Assembly (NCBI GenBank): GCA_011503125.2
Contig: WWBZ02000051.1
Coordinates: 930,001 to 994,000, forward strand
From: Botryosphaeria dothidea
Taxonomy: Eukaryota; Ascomycota; Dothideomycetes; Botryosphaeriales; Botryosphaeriaceae
Direction of reading: 5' to 3'
Length of the DNA stretch: 64,000 nt
Every line of letters starts with the position of its first letter. The stretch's first letter is position 1. A program made the position numbers and the translations under genes. Positions 12,343-22,813 of the stretch are shown one piece after another. A model generated the notes under the pieces. That model searched no databases and was not told the DNA's origin. It worked only from the letters and a program-made list of their open reading frames with translations.

Positions 12343-13983
12343 GCGGTCGGTTGGAAGGATGCGGAAGGCAATGAAATTGCCGGCTCGCCCGAAACTGCCC
12401 GTAAGTGTGTGATGAAGGCAACAAAAGCGCTAAGTAGAAAATAGCACAATCATTTTTCTCGCGATGCCGCCTGGTCCAGTGTTGCTCGTACAGCATCTGC
12501 CAACGTCCGGCCTGAAGGTCCAATTGCGTGCGAGCTTGGCACTCTGGCCACGTCCGCGGAGCTTGAATGGCCACCGCTTCCCCTAAAATGTCGAGGGGGT
12601 CGGGGCTTCTAATAATCTTTGCAGGGCAAAAGGCCAGCCACGCACTTGTGCCCCTATCTCGATCAGCTATCTCTCGCCCAACTAGGCAAACGTCTTCGAG
12701 GGACCCCAGACTAAGCTTCTTGAACCAAATTACTACACCGAGTGGCTGACAGCGGGTGAGGCGCAAACGGCTGCTAGCTCATCACCGGTCGACCTTAGGC
12801 GTCTGATCGCCCTCAGGGGTCGTGAGTCGGCGGATTTTGATGCCGCCGCAATGGGGAGCCCTCGCGCCATTTGTCTCGGCGCATGCTCGGCGTGCGCTGA
12901 CACCGGCCCCGGTGCCTGATGAGCCATACGGCAGCACTTCCAGAAGAGCTGCCTCGCTTGTAGGGCTGAGCCAAAGCAGCCTAGCGAACCCCTTGCCCTA
13001 TGCATTCGCGGCTCTGCGTGCTCCTGGGCCGTCTTGCTGATTTACCGCACCGGTCGCGTTGGACAGATGGGTCGGCGGATTCGCGGCCATGCCGGCTTGA
13101 CGAGATACCGCGCCGTGCATCGCCGTCTCTTGACTCGTGACCCATCGGTCTCCGTCAGGAACAGGGAAGTGGAGCCTTCAGCAGCGCCACAACGGCCCCT
13201 TTTGAGCTTGTGGTCAGAGTTTAGCCTTCCGTAACTTTCCACGCCGAGACAGGACGCCAGCGCTTCTCGTGTCCCGCCGCGGCTATCGAGCCGGCGGCAA
13301 TGGGTTGCAGAAGTCGTCGGAAAAAATTATTATGATATTCTGGCCTCCAACCGAGCTCCCGGATGGGCAGTAGGGATTCCAAGGCCTGGCAGATTGGTGT
13401 GGAGATTCTGGAAATCAGTAATCACGATTTGAAGGTGATCGTAGAAGGCGGTAATGAAGATTCCACCCGGCAAACCCTGCCGTGCAGGTCACCGCTATCC
13501 AGGACGCGCCCCTTTGCCTCCGCATTTGGCCCCAACGCAGCCGCCCACGTTGCTCTCGAATGTCCTTCCCCTGTTGTTCTCGTCGATCTGGTCCCGAAAG
13601 AGAAGCCTGCCCTTGCCTTACGGGATGCAGCCGCAGGCCCGTTCACCGCAAGCCTGGGCTGTGCGCGAATGTTTTCTTCTGTGATGTAAGTCAGTCTTTC
13701 TGAGCTAGCTGTATCCGGCATATTCTCTGAAGAGCATCATTTTCACAGCTAGTCGAGCAGTCCGAGCCAACAAGACGACTATCACGGGGGTCGCGAGCGG
13801 GAGATGGCCATGGCGAGTCAACAGAGTATAAGATTCTGCTGCTGGAGCGCTGCAGAGGTTTTTTTTCTTCACCATCGAGCCTCTCTTCCAACCAAACAGC
13901 CTTTCGTGCTACAGTCATTCGTTCTTCAGTCGCTCATCAAGTCACTCTTTCGAGACTAATTAATTACAAAAACAACCGCCAAA
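12343..13983. other. intergenic, no gene recognised
   Basis: About 1.6 kb between two plus-strand genes. Frames are short and without family motifs. The last 160 bp contain the TATA box and a T-rich tract of the next gene. Confidence 0.45.
13827..13832 (+). promoter_or_regulatory. TATA box of the secreted protein gene
   Basis: TATAAG lies 157 bp before the ATG at 13984. A pyrimidine-rich stretch follows and the start context is CAAAATG. A TATA box plus strongly biased codons suggests high expression. Confidence 0.5.
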
Positions 13984-14718
13984 ATGCGCTTCTCGTTCGC
14001 CTCCGCCTTCGCTTTCTCCACCCTTTTCCTTGGCGCCCTCTCTGCGCCCACCGGTGATGTCCTCAACGGCGTCTCCGGCGTCTCTGGTCTGACCCAGTCC
14101 GCTGGCTCTCTGACCAAGACCTACTCTTCCACCACCGAGAAGACCACCACCGTCACCAAGAACGAGACCGTCTACAGCGTCGTCCAGACCCTGTACAGCA
14201 ACGTCCAGCAGCACACCAGCTCCATCAACAAGACCGTTGCGGCTGTTCCCGCCCAGGCCTCTGAGGATGACAAGAAGACCGCCCTCATCGACATCAAGGC
14301 CGACATCAAGTCCATCACCTCCCTGATCGTTGACGCCTCCGTCAAGGTTGGCAAGATTGAGGTCAACGCCGACGTCGACGTCTCCGCCATCGTCTCCCTC
14401 GTTGTCAAGCTCGTCCTCGAGATCGTCGCCACCCTCCAGGGCGTCGTTGCCGTTCTCGGTGGCAGTAAGTTTTCCTCGTCCAGCACTTTCTCCCTCTCAG
14501 ATGCTGACAAATCACCAGCCATCGCCGGTCTCCTTGGCTCCGTCCTCACCCTCCTCGTCCACGCCATCTCTGCTCTCCTCCTCGCCCTCCAGGACATCCT
14601 CGGTGACGTCATTGCCACCGTCTGGTCCATCGTCTCTGGCCTCCTTCCCTTCGTCGGCGACATCCTCGTCGGCCTCGGTGAGGTCCTCAAGGGCGACTGC
14701 AACTGCCTCACCCTCTAA
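13984..14718 (+). CDS. small secreted protein with amphipathic/hydrophobic helices, function unknown
   Basis: Two exons (13984-14464, 14519-14718) give 226 residues. The 54-nt intron is a multiple of three with no stop, so the unspliced frame also reads through; the GTAAGT donor and CACCAG acceptor make splicing more likely. The first ~20 residues are a classic signal peptide (MRFSFASAFAFSTLFL). Then follow a Ser/Thr-rich segment, a DKKTALIDIKADIKSI helix, and several long Val/Leu/Ile-rich helices that suggest membrane or wall association. The end is GDCNCLTL, with two cysteines. Codons are strongly biased to C-ending forms, as in highly expressed fungal genes. Similar hypothetical proteins occur in many ascomycetes; I know no assigned role. 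Confidence 0.8.
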   Translation: MRFSFASAFAFSTLFLGALSAPTGDVLNGVSGVSGLTQSAGSLTKTYSSTTEKTTTVTKNETVYSVVQTLYSNVQQHTSSINKTVAAVPAQASEDDKKTALIDIKADIKSITSLIVDASVKVGKIEVNADVDVSAIVSLVVKLVLEIVATLQGVVAVLGGSKFSSSSTFSLSDADKSPAIAGLLGSVLTLLVHAISALLLALQDILGDVIATVWSIVSGLLPFVGDILVGLGEVLKGDCNCLTL

Positions 14719-16605
14719 ATTTCTTCACCACGAGCATGAGCAGAAGAATCCCAGAGTGATGAAGTAGAGAAAAAAAAAAAAGTTATGCGGGCGGTTGTGG
14801 GGATGAGTGACTGGGGGATGGATGCAGCGCGGGTAATGCGGTGGAGGTCGTGGGTGGCAGCAGAGAGGGAGTGGTAGTGTAGAGAGCGGGTGAGAGTAGT
14901 TGGTGGGAAGGCGAGAAGTGCAGCGTTAATACTTAATGCTCTAATCATGGAAACGAAAGCTTAGAGCCCTAGTAGAGAGTTGTATTTGTAATTTTTAAAT
15001 ACCCTAACTGCGGTTTTGGGAGCACCTGCTCCCAACTCACAATCTTCTGCTCCCTTCTTTGCCCAAGTGACTTACAAACACCACAGAAGTTTGGGACTAC
15101 CAGGTATGCGATATCCAAAATGATTTGATAGCGGCTTCGCTGACGTTGTAACAGAGTTCGCCCAACGCTCGTAAGGTTAGTGTGATAAGCTCAGGGTGTT
15201 CGCGATATATTAACACGGTGGAGTTTGGTCAGGGGTACCGCTCGTGTCCGGTCGGTCGGAGAGCTCAGCTCTCGCTTCTCCAAAAGCGCCGCGCCCGCAC
15301 ACCACCTCATCTCAGCACAACACATCAGGCGCACCGCATCGGCAGATTGGCCCCCACATTTCTTGATCTGGAGCTGCTCATGCAGCCTGCGTCAGCTGGA
15401 GAGCGCCACTCACTCCGACTCTGCAGAAGCTGCTGCAAACACGCTCCGTGCCCACGTTCCGGCCCGTCGCGGCTGGCTGAGGGGCATGCCTCCCGCTTCA
15501 GCTTTATCTGCGAGGCGACGTGATGGGCGCCAAATCAGTCCATGTCGAAGGATGCCGCAGCCATGGCTTGCGCCTTGATGCTTTCGTTATCACTCGCCTA
15601 GCTTCACTGGCAAATCTCTCCTGGAGCCCACACGCCATATACTGCAGCATTGGAGCCCGTGCTACAGGCCGACTCCCAAACTGGCCAGTTGCATTGTGGT
15701 GCCGCAGCTTCCGCTTTCACAGCTCCACAGGCAAATCCGATGTGCTCGATCCTGAAGGCAACTGCCGACGCGCACCCCTGGCTCGGAGTCTTTCCTTCTG
15801 GGGATACCTCTTCAGCTCTGGCGCCTTCAAACCGCGCGGTCCGCATGAGCCGCATACACACACAGCCGACTGGCTTACTGTCAGCCCCGCCGCAGTACTC
15901 CATCAATCACCTCTCAGCGCCCCCCATCCTCATTCTCTTGGCTGCGCGGAGAAGAGCACTCAAGCAAGGGCTAAGACGCCGCTAGCCGCTGAGTAGTTGC
16001 CTTGTGTTGGTCTTGTTCATCGCGTCGGGAAGCGATAGAGAGCTCCACGGGGAGCATTTCGCGTTCATTGCTGCTTTGCACGATAAAGTCTAGAGCAGAT
16101 TACGCCACATGAACGAGTATCCGCATATTGACGAAAGCTAAGACACAAGCTTTAGGAAGCGCTCTTTCTGTTGAAAGAGAGCAGAGTCATTCCCTGAGTG
16201 TGGCACCCCCTGTAGAGCGGTTGCAGCGTGATGGGATTCAATGGCGCCAGGGTTTCTCGGAAGTACCACACCGGTTGAATCTCACGGACAAGATAGAAGC
16301 GTTTGAAAGCCAATAGGATTTAACATTATCCAGGATAAGCGCCGCTCGATGTCAAGGAGTGCTGATCGGCTTCCAGCCTGGGCGCAGCGGTGGCACAATC
16401 ACACGTCTTGTGTGATTTTCTTTGCGGCTGAAAATTCTCCTGCTACCTTCCCCCGGCATTAATTAGTCTCTGCTTTTCTCCTCCCGCCTTCTACCCCACC
16501 GCTGAAAAGAAACACCTTCATGCACTGTCAAGAAGAGACACGGCTACAAGGCTGCTTAATACTTTGACAGGTTCCTAAGACCTTTTTCCGACTGCTAAGT
16601 CGAAC
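14719..16605. other. intergenic, no gene recognised
   Basis: About 1.9 kb. It begins with a 3'-UTR-like stretch with a poly-A run near 14770. Open frames at 15180-16000 overlap one another in several phases and have no start context, introns or motifs. Confidence 0.45.
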
Positions 16606-19282
16606 ATGTCTGCGACGGACGCAAGGGCCACTCCCCTCAGTCAAGTCAATGGCGAGGTTTCACCCCGGTTCTCTATTGTGGTACGTACTTAGTCCCAAAG
16701 CTTCAGCGCTAATACCTTACAGGAGATCGCAAGCCCAATACGGCGCAAGCGACTAAGAGACGTAGCTCAAGACGTGCTCGATAAAGTCAGGGTGCGCAGA
16801 TATCTGTATGGCTTGTATAGCCAAACTGGCTGACTGTTGCGACAATCAGGCCAAGCGAGTGATAAGAGGCTGGATGAAGAAGGATCTGTGTGCTAGCTGC
16901 AAGAACCTCGGGCTCAGCCTCAACAAGTTCCTTATTCTTGATCACGCTTCGAATCGAACACAGCAAGCATATCGCACCTCCTTGGCGGGAACAAATGACT
17001 CCGGTATTGCGTCTGAGTTCGCCCTAGGCCCCGGGTCAGGGCGTCAGAGCCTTGGCAGTGCACGGGAGGTTCAGCAGCGAGTCACAGGTTCGAATTGCCC
17101 GTTTTGCACTCTGGTCATCAAGTCGCTTCCGGACAAAGAAGTTGCGAGCCTCGACGAATCCACGAACGGAGAGGCTATCTGCTACGTCAGTTGGCAGATG
17201 GATGGTCGTGAACTCATCCCGGACCCGGATCATCACTCTGTTACGGAGCTTCGTCCGCGTACTCGACGAATACGACTGGAGTGGAAGCCTAACGTGTTTC
17301 CGGAAAGCTATCTGGTACTCGTAGCTGCGGAAGCCAAGCAATTGACAGACCCCACTTCGCAACGCCTCTGGGAATCAGACGCCTTCTTTCTTGGGAGATA
17401 CATAAACAGCGCCGCGAAGAATCATGCACTGGTAAAAAGCTGGCTTGACATCTGTGAAGGGTCCCACGGCGACTTGTGCCGGATAGAGCGAGGCCCCGAC
17501 TTTCAGGATATGATGCGCAGATCATACTTCGGCGTGGTAGATGTTCATCAAATGTGCCTCACCTCCCTCCCTCCAAAGAGCCGTTACGTTGCACTTAGTT
17601 ACATGTGGGGCGTTGGAAGAAAATACACGACAACTTTGCGAAACATCGTCTCCCACCAAGAACCCGGAGGTCTGGAGAAAATTCTTCTTCGCTTACCTAG
17701 AGTTATCCAGGACGCCATCCATCTTGTACGCAGTCTGGGGGAACGCTATTTGTGGGTAGATTCCCTCTGCATTGTTCAGGACAGTGCAAAATCTTGGGAA
17801 CACAATGCTGCTGTCATGGACCTTGTCTACGGAAATGCGCACCTGACGATATGTGCAGCAGATGGCGATGGCCCCACCGTTGGCCTCAAAGGACTGCAGC
17901 CCCAGCGGATAGTTCGACAGCACGACGAATTGTGTGCACCAGGTGTCCGTTTGATGGTATCTCGTCTTGCAGAGACTTACATTTCGTCATCCAAGTGGAA
18001 TACCCGAGCATGGACGTTTCAGGAACGTCTGCTGTCCAAGAGATGTCTCATCTTTACCAATGACAGGATTTACTTCCAGTGTCGGAGTGCGGCAATGTCC
18101 GAAGACATCATCGCCGAGCACAAGACTCTTTCTTGGTCACTTGAACTAGTCCACAGCCCCCTCAAGCTGCTTGATGAACTAGACAGCCGTGCTCTTCGGG
18201 TCTACATGACGTGCGTAGAGCTGTACACCAAACGAACCCTGGGCCGGCCCAAGGACATCCTCGCAGCCTTCCGTGGGTTGGCAAACCTCCTTGGTGACCG
18301 CATGGGATCCCCTTTCTTATGGGGATTACCAAGCTCACATTTCGATCTTGCGCTCCTCTGGGGGCCCGATGGCCCAATCCGTACCCGGGAACCGCTGGAT
18401 GAGCATGACAAGGAGGACTATGGTGAGCGTAAGTTTCCCACCTGGTCATGGAGTGGCTGGACACCCTTGCAGGCCGGTGCTGGAACCATTCGTTATACAG
18501 CGCCTCCCGTTAAGGATTGTTTGGAGAATGTCCACCAGTGGCTCATGGAGCACACGTGGATCAAATGGTATATTCGTGATGGTCATGGAACTTTGCGTCC
18601 TGTCTGGGACGGCTCAAAAGATTCGAGTAGGGACCGGCATTCCGACAGCCAGTGGAGGGGTTACAAAAGGCCACCGTCCGAAACCAAGGGACTCTGCTAC
18701 GACAGCTACGGTCGGACGATCGCAGAAGAGATTTCAGTGCTAAACGAAGAACCTCTCAAACGAACGTTGCCCGAATATCCATACTGTGTCAACATTGCAC
18801 GGCCGGGAGTTCCTTCCGATCACCAGTTCCAGGATCATCGCTATCTCCAGTTCTGCACGTGGTCAGCCTTTCTCCGTCTGCTGCCTCAAGACACAACGGG
18901 TTCCCCAGGTCCTTCGACAGGTCCTTCGACAGGTCCTTCGCCATCCCTACGACGGTACGACATCGCAGATTATACCGGTGACTGGTGCGGCACCATTCTT
19001 CTCAATCCGAAATGGGGCGACGAGCACGCGAAGGAGGGCGGAGTGGAACATGAGTTTATCGCAATTTCGGATGCGAAGAACTTCACCAAGGATGAGAAGC
19101 ACGCGTGGACCTTTTACATACCGCAGACAGAGGAGCATTCCGAGTGGGATCTCTACTTTGTGCTCCTCGTGGAAACCAAATTTGGTATCTCCCGCCGGAT
19201 CGGGCTGGGGAAGGTGTTCAAGGAAGCTTTCAACAACTCATGTGGTCCGAGAAAGAAGTGGAAGGAGTTCATAATGGAATAA
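16606..19282 (+). CDS. HET-domain protein (heterokaryon incompatibility type)
   Basis: Three exons (16606-16680, 16723-16791, 16850-19282) give about 858 residues. The two small 5' exons are inferred from GTACGT/TTACAG and GTGCGC/ATCAG junctions that keep frame; a start at 16808 inside the second intron is the alternative. The HET domain is clear: RYVALSYMWGVG (near residue 293), YLWVDSLCIVQD (near 348), MDLVYGNAHLTICAADG and NTRAWTFQERLLSKRCLIF (near 432). HET domains trigger cell death on non-self recognition after hyphal fusion, but most family members have no known partner. Near 18905-18945 a 12-bp unit repeats in tandem and encodes GPST copies. Confidence 0.88.
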
Positions 19283-20380
19283 GGAATAGTCCAGTTGGCA
19301 TCTTGTGAAAACAAAATGATTTCATCGAGCGTCGTCTGTTTCCGCGTCAGTAGGTCAGTAGTTGGCAATCAATTCCTACCAAGCTTTGACGGATGATTGA
19401 AGCGCTTTTCTCGAACCTTCTTGGTTTGTACTTTTGACCCTTCCGAATAAGGCTAGGCCCGTGCTCAGGTCACTAGTGCCTCAGAAGACCCACAAGTGCC
19501 CATCACATGCCGCCCAAACTGGAACATGTGTACGTCATGCGTCCCTTTACGGTTAGAATGACCTGAATCCCTGCCCGCACAGACGCAAGGCCACGTGCCT
19601 ATGAGCCGCTCTGCCTCCGCCCTCTGTCTACATAAACCCCCCTCCCCCACGCTAAACTGTCCCCTTTTCTCTTCTTCTTCATACTTACCTTCTCGGGGCT
19701 TCTGTGATCCAGAAGACAGGAGCCTGCTCGCAACCCTGCATTGCACAACGCGGTGGGAGCGGGCATGTAATCTCTTCGGGGCTTACACCACGGGGCAATT
19801 TTTGATGGCTTTCCACTTGAAGACACTCCTCACTCTTGGCTTCGCTTGCGCTGCCACCTTGAGTTTCTCAAGTTTGTCGCTTTCGTTGATTTTGCGCCCA
19901 CGCGGCGCAATTCGAGGAAGGTCACTTGGCTTTAGTGCTCGCCGCCTCACCTTGCACTTGGTCCGCTGCTGGGAAAATATCTAAAGCTAGTGAACACCCT
20001 TCCATGCGCGACACGCATACCAGCTTACAACCTCTCTCACCTTTGTTATTTGCTACTTCATACATCCAGTGCAGGCTCACCCCACAGATCTTTTCCGCTA
20101 CGTTGCGCGAACCAGGTCAAGATATTCTGTGATCTCACTCCGCAAGGCTCACCGTCGGCGCTGCGCAACACACAGTTCAGCTGGTCTACAGAGGACGATC
20201 AGCACAACATTATTCACTTGAATTGGCGATTTCAACCCAACCATTACAGACAATTACATGTTTCCCTCCCGCACTGTGATGTATGTACAATCACCCCACG
20301 CTCTACACTTGATACATTTACTTAGACTGCCCAAAGGCCCGTCACCCTTTCACCTAAATCGTTCGCCCAAGGCACCGTCA
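19283..20380. other. intergenic, one doubtful short frame
   Basis: About 1.1 kb between the HET gene and the cysteine-rich peptide gene. A frame from ATG 19805 starts like a signal peptide but then loses any protein-like character; not called. Confidence 0.4.
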
Positions 20381-22147
20381 TCAGTTTCCGGGTTGGCAGC
20401 ACGTCACAAGTCCTCCGTGGCATGGCTCTGATATTTTATGGCCGTTGCTAATTTGACCCCCCCCCCCCCCCTCTCACTCACTCACAAATATCGTTTATCT
20501 ACTAACGGAGAAACCGTCGATTTCTACGCCTAAATCGTTAAAAATCTCTTTATACTATTAAAGATCACTTATATTAACTAAACCTACTATAAAGCCGTAC
20601 TTGTTACGGTTTGAACCCTGAGGGTGCCTTGGATGGATCCTGCGGCGAGACCTTGGGTTAAGAGGACCCTGAAGCTCAATGAAGCTCAACAAGAAAACCC
20701 TGCAACTCGCTACTAGTAAAAGGGACTCTGGAGAGATATATAAGCAGCGCTATCTTACTTAAACCTTTCTTTCTTTTCTCTTTAGCTTAGTCTTCTCGTA
20801 GATAGTAATGCCACTGCATTTCCGCGAGTGCACCGGATGCAAGCCATCACAGTGAGGTCACAAAAGAGAGTAGATTCTGCCTGTCTCCTAAGAGGGAGGT
20901 CGTTAGGCTTACTTATATACATAAAAGAGTGTTTGAATAACCGAGGAGAACAGAAGCCGATGTTAATATCCGAAGCTTGTGAATATGAGGAGTAGTGAGG
21001 AGGTGGCAAAGAGTAGCTACTGATCTTGATGCCCGAAAGAATGTAATACCTTATATAGTAGGGCAAAATAGTCTGACATAAGATAGTACTGTGATGGCTT
21101 GTATCCGGTGCACTCGCGGAAATACAGTGGCATTCTATCTACGAGAAGACTAAGCTAAAGAGAAAAGGAAGCAAGGTTTTAAGCAAGATAGCGCTGCTTA
21201 TATATCTCTCTAGGGTTCCTTTTGCTGGTAGCGAGTTGCAGAGTTTTCTTGTTGAGCTTCAGGGTCCTCTCGACCCAAGATCTCGCCGCAGGATCCATCC
21301 AAGGCATCCTCAGGGTTCAAACCGTAACACTCACACTCTTCACTCTCAAATCCAACATATTATTATTGTAAGAGTTACTATTAAGCCGCCGTAGCCTCTA
21401 CTCGGCCTCTACGTATAAAACTATCCGTTTTACTATATAAATTACGCCCTCTAGCTCTTATTTTATACCCCTAGCCCTAGTAAGCCTTTAACCTAGCTTA
21501 TTATATAATAAAAGTTACCATTAGCGGCTTCTTAGTCGTCTTTATCGATAACGAGAGTGTTACGGTTTGAACCCTGAGGGTGCCTTGGATGGATCCTGCG
21601 GCGAGACCTTGGGTCGAGAGGACCCTGAAGCTTAACAAGAAAACTCTGCAACTCGCTACTAGTAAAAGGAACCCTGGAGAGATATATAAGCAGCGCTATC
21701 TGACTTAAAACCTTGCTTCCTTTTCTCTTTAGCTTAGTCTTCTTGTAGATAGAATGCCACTGCATTTCCGCGAGTGCACCGGATGCAAGCCATCACAGAG
21801 AGGTACCGTACGTCTACCGCCCTTATAGCTATACTCGCGGCTCTTTATCCTCTTATTAGCTATTATTATAGTAGCGTTAGTCCTCTTACACATTATACGA
21901 GTAGTAATAACCGTCTCTTTGACGTCCTCGACGGTTTTAGTAGTCTTATCGATAAGAGGGGGGGGGTGGGGGGGTTAAAATAGCAATTTAGGGGGGTTCA
22001 AATTAGCAACGGCCTATTTTATTAGCAAAAAAGCTTGCTCAATAAGCTTGAGATATACTTACGGCCACGGTGAATGCATTGCTCTGGTGCCGGTGCTGCA
22101 GAGGCGATGGCAACCTGGAGCGCGATGAGAGCAATCAGTTTGGTCAT
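20381..22147 (-). CDS. tiny cysteine-rich secreted protein; intron carries a transposon
   Basis: Exon 1 (22063-22147) encodes a start, a good signal peptide (MTKLIALIALQVAIASA) and EQCIHRG, then a GTAAGT donor. Exon 2 (20381-20427) follows a TATCAG acceptor with a TGCTAAT branch site and encodes PCHGGLVTCC and a stop. The exons sum to 132 nt, 43 residues, with four cysteines in the ~20-residue mature part (C-x6-C-x6-C-C). Without the inserted element and one copy of its 8-bp target the intron is 52 nt, a usual size here; it is now 1,635 nt. It resembles small secreted cysteine-rich proteins or effectors. Whether the long intron is still spliced is unknown, so the gene may be silenced. Confidence 0.6.
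20432..20439. repeat. target site duplication, left
   Basis: TATTTTAT, identical to 22015-22022 on the other side of the element. Confidence 0.8.
20440..20463 (+). repeat. left terminal inverted repeat of the DNA element
   Basis: Begins GGCCGTTGCTAATTTGA and continues into a run of Cs. It matches the reverse complement of 21991-22014 apart from one inserted A. Confidence 0.8.
20602..20851 (+). mobile_element. solo LTR, family A, copy 1
   Basis: Starts TGTTACGGTTTGAACCC and ends GCAAGCCATCACA (TG...CA ends), about 250 bp, with an internal GATATATAAGCAG promoter-like box. The left flank is GTACT and the right flank GTGAG, which do not match each other; they match the flanks of copy 2 in inverted form. 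Confidence 0.85.
20852..21078 (-). mobile_element. solo LTR, family B, major piece (flipped)
   Basis: Reads, on the minus strand, TGTCAGACTATTTTGCC through to GTGACCTCAC. It is most of an LTR whose other copies are at 24968-25207 and 57067-57316. The missing end lies at 21330-21357, beyond LTR A copy 2 and in the opposite orientation. Confidence 0.75.
21090..21329 (-). mobile_element. solo LTR, family A, copy 2 (inverted)
   Basis: Reverse complement of copies 1 and 3, 240 bp, reading TGTGATGGCTTG at the left and ending CCGTAACA. Flanks are AGTAC (left) and CTCAC (right), the reverse complements of copy 1's left and right flanks. Confidence 0.85.
21330..21357 (+). mobile_element. solo LTR, family B, detached end piece
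   Basis: CTCACACTCTTCACTCTC followed by AAATCCAACA is the 3' end of the family B LTR. Together with 20852-21078 it makes one LTR into which family A copy 2 had inserted at CTCAC. Confidence 0.75.
21558..21797 (+). mobile_element. solo LTR, family A, copy 3, intact 5-bp duplication
   Basis: 240 bp from TGTTACGG to CATCACA, flanked on both sides by GAGAG (21553-21557 and 21798-21802). This perfect duplication fixes the LTR ends used for the other copies. Confidence 0.9.
21991..22014 (-). repeat. right terminal inverted repeat of the DNA element
   Basis: GGGGGGTTCAAATTAGCAAC then GGCC, the inverted partner of 20440-20463. A second run of Gs precedes it at 21958-21974. Confidence 0.8.
22015..22022. 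repeat. target site duplication, right
   Basis: TATTTTAT, identical to 20432-20439. Confidence 0.8.
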
Positions 22148-22813
22148 CGTTTTACGTGTAGATAGAGGTTGATTCGAGTCTCGAAAAAAGAGTCTGGGCG
22201 AGGAACGTAATCCCTAAAGTCAAATCTGTGCAAGTTTCTGATTCAGAAAAGAGATCAAAAGAGGTCAGATGGCCGACTTAATATATGTCTGGTCTTTTCG
22301 GTGCAGTGCTACTGAACGTCACTCACCATCAGCACCAGAGCCATCGCCACAGCAAAACCTTCAAGCTCGTGTCCCTTCATGCCACTACGAATAGCCCGAG
22401 AGTGGAAGCTTTACGAATGAAAGTATGTTTCAGCCGTCTACGAGAGGTGCTCGACTTCTATATACATCATGTGCAGAACGTGCTTAGAATGCGGCGAGCG
22501 CGGAGGAGACAAAGTAAGACGTATAAATTGATGCGACGAGTAGAGGTGTAAGAGTAGTAGAAAGAATATGAGATTTGTACAGGTATATTAGCTCGTAAAC
22601 CGCCTGTGTTCCAAGGAAGGTTTACACGGCGCTCTTCAGCCTTATCTTACGGCCTTGGCGTACCGGGGCTTTCCAAATGAAATAACGAATACCTCGTTGC
22701 AAAGACCACAGTCAACGACAGAAGTCAATTTGGAAGAAGATTCAAATATAGACTCTTTTATGTCTTCGCAAAGCATTTCAAAAAAAATTTCATTAAGACT
22801 TTTAAATGTTTGT
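22148..22813. other. intergenic, no gene recognised
   Basis: Promoter side of the cysteine-rich peptide gene and 3' flank of the regulator gene. AT-rich toward 22700-22860. No supported frame. Confidence 0.45.

Larger units (their letters stand above)
20440..22014. mobile_element. non-autonomous DNA transposon (hAT-like), with nested LTRs
   Basis: The ends are inverted copies: GGCCGTTGCTAATTTGA followed by a C-run at the left, and a G-run then TTCAAATTAGCAACGGCC at the right. The flanks are an 8-bp direct repeat, TATTTTAT (20432-20439 and 22015-22022). Eight-bp duplications are typical of hAT elements; the superfamily is inferred from this alone. Subterminal DNA is also loosely inverted (ACCGTCGA on both sides). 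No transposase frame is present. Inside are three solo LTRs of one family and one of a second family. The element sits in the intron of the small secreted-protein gene. Confidence 0.8.

Noticed and set aside
15182..15996. Overlapping plus-strand frames of 110-160 codons
   Set aside because: Three phases are open over the same stretch, which indicates chance in GC-rich DNA; no domain, no splice structure.
19805..19984. Possible small secreted protein starting MAFHLKTLLTLGFA
   Set aside because: Only the leader looks protein-like; the rest is basic and low-quality, with no intron that improves it.
20451..20475. Poly-C and poly-G runs as telomere-like or sequencing artefacts
   Set aside because: They sit exactly at the inner edges of the two terminal inverted repeats and are part of the DNA element.
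20782..21066. Open frame of 94 codons in the transposon belt
   Set aside because: It lies wholly within LTR sequence that recurs at 24968 and 57067.
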